A DNA stretch of 13,045 bases from Bacteroidales bacterium (lineage in GTDB: Bacteria; Bacteroidota; Bacteroidia; Bacteroidales; UBA932), in the NCBI GenBank assembly GCA_017556665.1, contig JAFYMJ010000170.1, positions 1 through 13,045 of the forward strand, in the 5' to 3' direction. The notes under the pieces are model-generated. The model ran no database searches and had not been told where the DNA came from. It worked only from the letters and a program-made list of their open reading frames with translations. Both the position numbers and the translations under genes were made by a program. This document shows, piece by piece, positions 7,689-13,045 of the stretch (its first letter is position 1; every line of letters starts with the position of its first letter).

Positions 7689-9014
7689 ATGAAAAGAGTT
7701 AAATTAACACTTAGTTTATTAGCTGTTATAATGGTACTTACATCAGTATCATCATTTGCGCAAGGCAGATATGGAGCTGATAGTGCAAATTGTGTTACAG
7801 CATTGAATTTCTACAAAGATTACTACAACAACAAGCAGTATGATGCAGCTGCAACAATTTGGAGAAAGGCATTTAGCTCTTGTCCTCCTAAAGTAAGCCA
7901 AAACTTACTTATTCATGGTAGAAAAATTTATCAATACCTAATTAAAAAACATACCAATAATCCTGAGTATAGAAAACAATTGGTTGATACTTTAATGTTG
8001 GTTCATAAAGTAAGATCAGAGAATTTCCCTAAATACAGAGTAACTGTAAAAGAGAACATAGCTTATGATATGCTTTCATATTGGATGGGCGAGGAGTCTG
8101 ATATTTTCTATGCTATTGATGACTACATCAAACACGCAGGTGAGAAAGTAAAACCAGCTCTTATTGTAGCCTATATGACTAAAGCAAAAGAGATGTATCA
8201 GGCTAAGAAACTTTCAGATGAGGAGGTTCTTAAAATATATTCAGATTTAAGTCCAATTTTGGAGAAGATTATTTCAGTAAATCCTTCAGAGGAGAATTTG
8301 GCAGCAAGACAAGGTTTTGAGAATGCATTCATCACCAGTGGTGTTGCTACTTGTGACAATTTGGTTACTGTATTTACTCCAAGATTTGAGGCTAATCCTA
8401 CTGATATTGCAACAGTTAAACAAATTGCCATCATTCTTACAAAGAATGAGTGTGTAGATACAGATTTGTTCTTGAAAGCTGTTACTGCACAACACCAATT
8501 GGAGCCTTCTTACAACTCTGCATATGGTTTGTATAAACTAAATGGTGCTAAAGGCAATAATGAGGTTGCTATGCAATATCTGCAAGAGGCAATTGACAAT
8601 CCTGAGTCTGATGATCTTAAGGATGGTGAGCTTTTACTAGAGATGGCTACTTTCATGTTCAAGAACATGGAGGCTAATGCAAAAGCATTCCAATTGTCAA
8701 AAATGGCTGCAGAGAAAAACCCAGCAGTTGCCGGTAAAGCATACTTCCTAGCTGCTTCTATCTGGGCAAACCAAAATTGTGGTGGTGATGATATTGACAA
8801 GAGAGCTAAATATTGGGTAGCTGTTGATTATTTGACAAAAGCTAAAAATGCAGATGCTTCTTTAGCTGAGGAGGCTGATAACCTAATCAGAGGCTACAGA
8901 CAATATTTCCCTAAAACTGAGGATGCGTTTATGTATAACCTTGTAGATGGTAACCCTTATACTATTTCTTGTGGTGGTTTAAGTGCATCTACAACTGTTA
9001 GAACTACAAAATAA
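7689..9014 (+). CDS. Secreted TPR-like repeat protein of unknown role
   Basis: ATG at 7689 starts a 441-residue protein with a clean signal peptide (MKRVK, hydrophobic core, ending S-S-F-A-Q at about residue 25). An in-frame ATG at 7626 inside the previous gene would put 21 polar residues before the signal and is rejected. The mature protein is mostly helical with TPR/Sel1-like pairs, for example NFYKDYYNNKQYDAAATIW near the N-terminus, AYGLYKLNGAKGNNEVAM and an ANLIRGY-like segment (ADNLIRGYRQYF) near the C-terminus, so it is probably a periplasmic protein-binding scaffold. It has a few Cys (in SANC, SSCPP, ATCDN, NECVD, NCGGD, SCGG) that could form disulfides. Gln is nearly always CAA and Gly mostly GGT, unlike the genes on either side, a sign of strong expression. 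The partner is unknown; the lptC and barrel neighbours suggest envelope work. Confidence 0.75.
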   Translation: MKRVKLTLSLLAVIMVLTSVSSFAQGRYGADSANCVTALNFYKDYYNNKQYDAAATIWRKAFSSCPPKVSQNLLIHGRKIYQYLIKKHTNNPEYRKQLVDTLMLVHKVRSENFPKYRVTVKENIAYDMLSYWMGEESDIFYAIDDYIKHAGEKVKPALIVAYMTKAKEMYQAKKLSDEEVLKIYSDLSPILEKIISVNPSEENLAARQGFENAFITSGVATCDNLVTVFTPRFEANPTDIATVKQIAIILTKNECVDTDLFLKAVTAQHQLEPSYNSAYGLYKLNGAKGNNEVAMQYLQEAIDNPESDDLKDGELLLEMATFMFKNMEANAKAFQLSKMAAEKNPAVAGKAYFLAASIWANQNCGGDDIDKRAKYWVAVDYLTKAKNADASLAEEADNLIRGYRQYFPKTEDAFMYNLVDGNPYTISCGGLSASTTVRTTK

Positions 9015-9016
9015 TT

Positions 9017-9643
9017 ATGTATAGGGGTATCCCTAACATATCTAATAAACTATTGGTAGCAATTGCGTATGCAGTTGCTACCATTGTTGTATCATGTAAG
9101 GGGGCAAACCAGAATGTTTTTGACGTAAATTCCATGCCAAGACAAACCGTAGAGGGGATGAATGCTGTTCAAACCATAAACGGAATCCTTAATATGAGAA
9201 TGGAGGCAAAAACACTTCAGAGTTTTGATTTTGATACTTTGTCATATGAATTGTTCCCGGATGGGTTTGATGTCTATGCATATGACAAGGAGGGAAATCT
9301 TGAAACACAGATATCATCCAATATTGCAAAGCATACCAAAGAGGGGAAAAATGAGAAATGGGAAGCATTTGGTAATGTTGTAATAAACAATTTCATAAAG
9401 GGGGAGAGAATGGAGACAGATACCCTTTATTGGAACAGAGAGGAGGGGAAGATTTTTACACATTGTTTTGTAAAGATGTTTACTCCCGACGGCTATATGC
9501 AAGGATATGGTATGGAGAGTGATGACAGAGGCAGAAATGCCAAGATTCTAAGGCCATTCGATAGTTATGCAATCATTACCAATGACTCTACAACTGTAAG
9601 GTATGTTGATACAGTTAACTTTATAGGTCCTGTTATAAATTGA
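9017..9643 (+). CDS. lptC: LPS export periplasmic component LptC (lipoprotein form)
   Basis: LptC passes lipopolysaccharide from the inner-membrane LptB2FG extractor to the periplasmic LptA bridge. This 208-residue protein has a short hydrophobic N-terminal segment (11-26) ending in V-V-S-C27, a good lipobox, so it is probably a lipoprotein rather than a protein held by a transmembrane helix as in E. coli. The body shows the LptA/OstA-like beta pattern: FDVYAYDKEGNLETQISS, WEAFGNVVINN, ERMETDTLYWNREEGKIFT and YMQGYGMESDDRGRN. The ETDTLYWNREEGKI stretch is the common OstA-type signature. It starts 2 bases after the TPR-like gene and ends 4 bases before the CNNM gene, so it sits inside a tight operon. 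LptA, LptB, LptD, LptF and LptG are not in the window. Confidence 0.88.
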   Translation: MYRGIPNISNKLLVAIAYAVATIVVSCKGANQNVFDVNSMPRQTVEGMNAVQTINGILNMRMEAKTLQSFDFDTLSYELFPDGFDVYAYDKEGNLETQISSNIAKHTKEGKNEKWEAFGNVVINNFIKGERMETDTLYWNREEGKIFTHCFVKMFTPDGYMQGYGMESDDRGRNAKILRPFDSYAIITNDSTTVRYVDTVNFIGPVIN

Positions 9644-9647
9644 TATT

Positions 9648-10913
9648 ATGACTGATATAGTAATTACAGTATTTGCTCTTATATTCTCTGCCTTTTTCTC
9701 TGGCTATGAGATTTCATTTTTATCGGGAAGCAAGTTAAAAATGGAGTTGGACAGGAAACAGGGAAAGAGATATGCAATAGTAATGGATAAATTTATAAAG
9801 AATCCAGAGAAAATAATTTCCAGCCTCCTTATGGGAAATAATGTTGCTTTGGTTATTTATGGTATTTCCATGGCTAAAATATTGGATCCGTTTATTGAGG
9901 CTTACCTTACAACATCTACAGGAGGTGTGTTGGTAATTGATACTGTAATTGCAACTGTAATTGTATTGATTACGGCTGAATTTATGCCTAAGGCATTATG
10001 TAGGCTAAACCCCAATGGAATGTTCTCTTCTTTATATTGGTTATTTATAATATTCTATTATTTGCTGTATCCGCTTACATATATAACCAATATCATTTCT
10101 GGAGGTATACTAAAGTTATTTGGGGTTAAAGATATGCATGACACTTCAAAGAACTTGTTTGATAAAAGTGATCTTATGCACCTTTCAAATGAGGTGACCA
10201 GTACACAGGAGCAAGAAAATGAAAGGCTTAATGAGATGGTAATATTTCAGAATGCACTTAATTTCTCTTCTGTAAAGCTAAGGGAGTGTCTGATTCCAAG
10301 AACAGAAGTTGCAGCTGTTGAGGTAGATGACTCAATAGATGAGCTTATAGACATGTTTGTGGAGCAAGGTTATTCAAGAATAATGGTTTATAAAGATACC
10401 ATTGATAAAATTATAGGATATGTACACTCTAAAGATTTGTTGAAAGACAAATCAAAAACAATAAGGGAGTTGTTGCGTAGTGTTGTATATGTTTCTGAGG
10501 AGATGAGTGCACAGACTTTGTTGGCATATCTTACAAAACACAGAAAGTCTGTTGCAGTGGTGAGGGATGAATATGGCGGAACAGGTGGAATAGTTACGCT
10601 TGAGGATTTGATTGAGGAGATTTTTGGAAATATTGATGATGAGTTGGATGCAGAGGAATTTGTAGCAAAGAAGATTTCAGAAAATGAATATGTTCTCTCT
10701 GCCAGATTGGAGGTAAAGGAGGTTAACAGAAAATTTGATTTGGATTTGCCTGAGTCTGATGATTATGAAACAATAGCAGGTTTGATAACATTCTACAATG
10801 AGGCTATTCCAAAAGAGAAAGAGATATTGCAGTTTGGTTTATTTTCTTTCCAGATTTTAAAAACTAACAAGAAAAGGATTGAAACTGTTAATTTAAAAGT
10901 ACTTGGGAAGTAG
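9648..10913 (+). CDS. CNNM/CorC-HlyC family membrane protein with CBS pair, GldE-like
   Basis: A 421-residue inner-membrane protein of the CNNM (DUF21) group, homologous to bacterial CorB/CorC Mg2+ transport proteins and to GldE of gliding Bacteroidota. The N-terminal DUF21 region (about 1-190) has hydrophobic segments at roughly 3-20, 58-80, 95-115 and 127-152, with the conserved AEFMPKAL at 110-117. A CBS pair follows: the first around 214-266 beginning with LIPRTEV, the second around 278-335 with DEYGGTGGIVTLEDLIEEIFG at 307-327. The C-terminal CorC_HlyC domain covers about 345-420. CBS domains of this group sense adenine nucleotides. Annotation pipelines often call it a hemolysin or GldE, but no other gliding gene is nearby, so a cation-transport role is more likely than motility. 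It starts 4 bases after lptC. Confidence 0.88.
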   Translation: MTDIVITVFALIFSAFFSGYEISFLSGSKLKMELDRKQGKRYAIVMDKFIKNPEKIISSLLMGNNVALVIYGISMAKILDPFIEAYLTTSTGGVLVIDTVIATVIVLITAEFMPKALCRLNPNGMFSSLYWLFIIFYYLLYPLTYITNIISGGILKLFGVKDMHDTSKNLFDKSDLMHLSNEVTSTQEQENERLNEMVIFQNALNFSSVKLRECLIPRTEVAAVEVDDSIDELIDMFVEQGYSRIMVYKDTIDKIIGYVHSKDLLKDKSKTIRELLRSVVYVSEEMSAQTLLAYLTKHRKSVAVVRDEYGGTGGIVTLEDLIEEIFGNIDDELDAEEFVAKKISENEYVLSARLEVKEVNRKFDLDLPESDDYETIAGLITFYNEAIPKEKEILQFGLFSFQILKTNKKRIETVNLKVLGK

Positions 10914-10917
10914 TTTT

Positions 10918-10950
10918 TTTGTTATTTTATTTAGAAAATTACTATCTTCG
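10918..10950 (+). promoter_or_regulatory. Candidate ppiD promoter (-33 TTTG, -7 TATCTTCG)
   Basis: TTTG at 10918-10921 is followed after 21 bases by TATCTTCG at 10943-10950, one mismatch from TAnnTTTG. Transcription would begin near 10956, giving a leader of about 34 bases that is AT-rich with no Shine-Dalgarno sequence, usual for Bacteroidota. It would set ppiD apart from the upstream operon. Confidence 0.45.
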
Positions 10951-10989
10951 TGCCCTAAAAGTGAAAAAAATTTAAAATAATTATATAAA

Positions 10990-13045
10990 ATGGCAGTTTT
11001 AGAAAAGATACGTGTTAAGCTTGGTGCTTTTATTACCGTGCTTATTGCTGTAGCGTTATTATCGTTTATTATTGATCCAGATACTCTACAGAGTACAATG
11101 TCTATGTTCTCTTCAAAATATGATGTAGGAGAGATTGCAGGTGAGGGTATCTCATATCAGGATTATCAGAAAAAAGTTGAGTATTATTCAAGCATCTACC
11201 AAATGTCTAACGGTAGTTCAAGAAATGATGAGACTCAAGAGTTAATCAATAACACAGCTTGGCAATCGGAGATTGCAGACAGAGTTGTTGTTCCTGCAAC
11301 TTTAGCAGCAGGTCTTACTTTAGGTGAGGAGGAGATGTATGACCTTACTCAAGGTAATAATATTTCTCCAGTATTATCTGGTGAGGCTAGCTTCTTGGAT
11401 GAGAATGGTAACTTTGACAGAAACAGAGTTCTTCAATTTGTTCAGGCAATTGACCAGGATGAGACCAACAACTTGGGTATGTACTGGCAATTCTTGGAGG
11501 ACAATGTTGTTAAAGACCAATTGTTCACCAAATATGTTTCATTGTTGGGTCAAAGTGCTTACATGAACCAAGTTGAGCTTGCCAATGCAATTGCAGAGAA
11601 CAATACAACTTACAATGTAGATTTTGTTATGCAACCTTATGGTTTTGCTATGGATTCTACAATTACTGTTTCAAATGCAGAGGTTAAAGCTTACTATGAT
11701 GAGCACAAAGAGAGCTACAAACAAGTAGAGAGCAAAGATATTGAGTATGTAGTTTTTGAGGTTGCTCCTTCTGCAGAGGATATTGCATCTGCACAAGAGG
11801 CATTTGAGGATACTTACCAAGATTTCCTTCAAACAGACAACATGAAAAACTTCTTGTCAAGAAACTCAGACAACAAGTTTAATACAATGTACTTTAAAGA
11901 GGGTGAGTTAAGATCTGTTTCATTAGAGTTGGAGAAATTGTTTGAGAAACCTAAAGCAGGTAATGTTGTTGCTCCTTTCCAAGAGGACAACTTCTTCTAT
12001 GCTGCAAAGATTATGGATGTAAAACAATTGCCAGATTCAGTATTTGTTCAACATATCCTTTTACAAGGTGCTGATGCAGCTAAAGCAGACAGCATTATGG
12101 CAGTTGCTAAAAAAGGCAACTTTGCTGCCCTTGCAGCTGAGTTCTCTGCTGACCAGAATCCTAATGTAGCAGAGGCTGGTGATTTGGGTTGGATGACTCA
12201 ACAATACAATGTTCCTGGTTTTGAGTCTATCTTCTTTGCAAAGAAAGGAGACATGTTAAAATTGAATACCCAATATGGTACACATATTGTAAAAATTAAA
12301 GATGTAACCAAACCAGTTGAGAAAATCCAAGTTGCACTTCTTGCAAAAGAGATTGTGGCAAGCAAGAAAACTTACTCAGAGGTTTATGCTAAAGCTAATA
12401 ATGTAGTTGCAGCAACTAATGGTAAGATTGATGGATTTAAAGAGGCTGTTGCAGCAGAGGGTGCTTCTATTATTCCTGGTTTAAGAATTGTTCCATCTGC
12501 TAAATCTGTTGGCAGCCACCAAAAAGCAAGAGAGGTTGTTCGTTGGATTAACGAGAACGAGGTTGGTACTGTATCTCCAATTATTACTGTAGAGAACAAA
12601 TATTTCTTTGTAGTGGCAGTTAAAGAGGAGCATAAAGAGGGTTATGCTTCAATGCAAGAGGTATACCAACAAATCCATACAGTTCTTTACTTGAAAAAGA
12701 AAGGTGAGAAAGTTGCTCAAGAGTCTAAAGAGGCAGTTGCAGGTGCAACTACCATTGAGGCTGTAGCAGAGAAATTGAATACAACTGTAAGCAGCAGAAC
12801 TGGTATATCTTTCGCTTCTTTGAACACTCAAAAATTGGATCCTAAATTTATTGGTGCAATTGCAGGTGCTGCAGAGAATACCCTAGTAGGTCCAGTTGTT
12901 GGTGAGATTGGTGTTTACTACTTTGTTGTAAAAGGTAAAGAGGTAGGCGCATTCTATACAGAGGATGATGCTAAAGAGAGAAGCAAACAAATCTTCGGTT
13001 ACACTGTAAACATTATCCCTGCAATTCTTGCAGAGCAAGCTAATG
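10990..13045 (+). CDS. ppiD: Periplasmic peptidyl-prolyl isomerase / folding factor PpiD (partial, 3' end outside window)
   Basis: The open frame of 685 codons begins at ATG 10990 and is still open at the right edge; the family is usually about 700 residues in Bacteroidota, so little is missing. Residues 11-28 form one transmembrane helix after a short basic N-terminus, making this an inner-membrane-anchored periplasmic protein. A SurA_N-like chaperone region follows (GEGISYQDYQ near 51, LSGEASFLDENGNFDRNRV). The parvulin domain spans about 351-436, with FVQHILL (His355), GDLGWM (397-402) and the closing GTHIVKI (430-436). A second, degenerate parvulin-like segment may lie around 513-560 (AREVVRWI, then VSPIITVENKYFFVV). 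PpiD helps newly exported proteins fold, including outer-membrane proteins. Codon use (Gln CAA, Gly GGT) suggests high expression. There is no sign of a frameshift. Confidence 0.92.
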   Translation, partial: MAVLEKIRVKLGAFITVLIAVALLSFIIDPDTLQSTMSMFSSKYDVGEIAGEGISYQDYQKKVEYYSSIYQMSNGSSRNDETQELINNTAWQSEIADRVVVPATLAAGLTLGEEEMYDLTQGNNISPVLSGEASFLDENGNFDRNRVLQFVQAIDQDETNNLGMYWQFLEDNVVKDQLFTKYVSLLGQSAYMNQVELANAIAENNTTYNVDFVMQPYGFAMDSTITVSNAEVKAYYDEHKESYKQVESKDIEYVVFEVAPSAEDIASAQEAFEDTYQDFLQTDNMKNFLSRNSDNKFNTMYFKEGELRSVSLELEKLFEKPKAGNVVAPFQEDNFFYAAKIMDVKQLPDSVFVQHILLQGADAAKADSIMAVAKKGNFAALAAEFSADQNPNVAEAGDLGWMTQQYNVPGFESIFFAKKGDMLKLNTQYGTHIVKIKDVTKPVEKIQVALLAKEIVASKKTYSEVYAKANNVVAATNGKIDGFKEAVAAEGASIIPGLRIVPSAKSVGSHQKAREVVRWINENEVGTVSPIITVENKYFFVVAVKEEHKEGYASMQEVYQQIHTVLYLKKKGEKVAQESKEAVAGATTIEAVAEKLNTTVSSRTGISFASLNTQKLDPKFIGAIAGAAENTLVGPVVGEIGVYYFVVKGKEVGAFYTEDDAKERSKQIFGYTVNIIPAILAEQAN

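Noticed and set aside
9648..10913. Hemolysin or gliding motility role for the CNNM/CorC-like protein
   Set aside because: These are inherited labels for the family; no other gld gene or toxin feature is present, and the domain set is that of CNNM/CorC proteins.
1..13045. Mobile element, prophage, defence system, CRISPR array, tRNA or riboswitch
   Set aside because: No transposase, integrase, terminal repeat, direct-repeat array, cloverleaf or conserved riboswitch core was recognised by eye; the content is housekeeping and envelope genes.

Overview
This window comes from the chromosome of a low-GC member of the Bacteroidota, most likely Bacteroidales. The evidence is the gene families (a lipoprotein-type LptC, a GldE-like CNNM/CorC protein, and a FadL-like barrel starting with a YSLYGLGE/NPAS motif), the absence of strong Shine-Dalgarno sequences, signal peptides ending in A-Q, and several copies of the Bacteroidota promoter -7 box TAnnTTTG. 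Arg is encoded almost only by AGA/AGG. No mobile element, tRNA, rRNA, CRISPR array or phage gene is visible.

Layout. Bases 1-1897 lie on the minus strand: ruvB, then 21 bases downstream of it a secreted Ntn-hydrolase of the C45/AAT type that runs off the left edge. Bases 1898-2311 are a very AT-rich divergent intergenic region with a dense cluster of DnaA-box-like 9-mers (TTATTAACA, TTATCAACA, TTTTCAACA), a 12-bp long-range inverted repeat, and promoter boxes placed almost against the start codons of ruvB and mfd. Everything to the right is on the plus strand: mfd, coaX, a FadL/PorV-like outer-membrane barrel, a secreted TPR-like protein, lptC, a GldE/CorC-like CNNM membrane protein, and ppiD (cut by the right edge just before its expected end).

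How the genes relate. ruvB (Holliday-junction branch migration) and mfd (transcription-coupled repair) are DNA-maintenance genes facing away from each other. From coaX to the CNNM gene, spacing is between -14 and +28 bases, so these five genes look like one transcription unit, probably started by a promoter inside the 3' end of mfd. ppiD follows 76 bases later with its own candidate promoter. coaX makes phosphopantothenate for CoA. The rest are envelope functions: an outer-membrane barrel, a periplasmic TPR protein, an LPS-bridge component, a membrane transporter-like protein and a periplasmic folding factor.

I see no previously undescribed multi-gene system. The part most worth a second look is the intergenic region 1898-2311, whose repeats and divergent gene layout fit a replication origin (unproven), together with the possible leaderless starts of ruvB and mfd.
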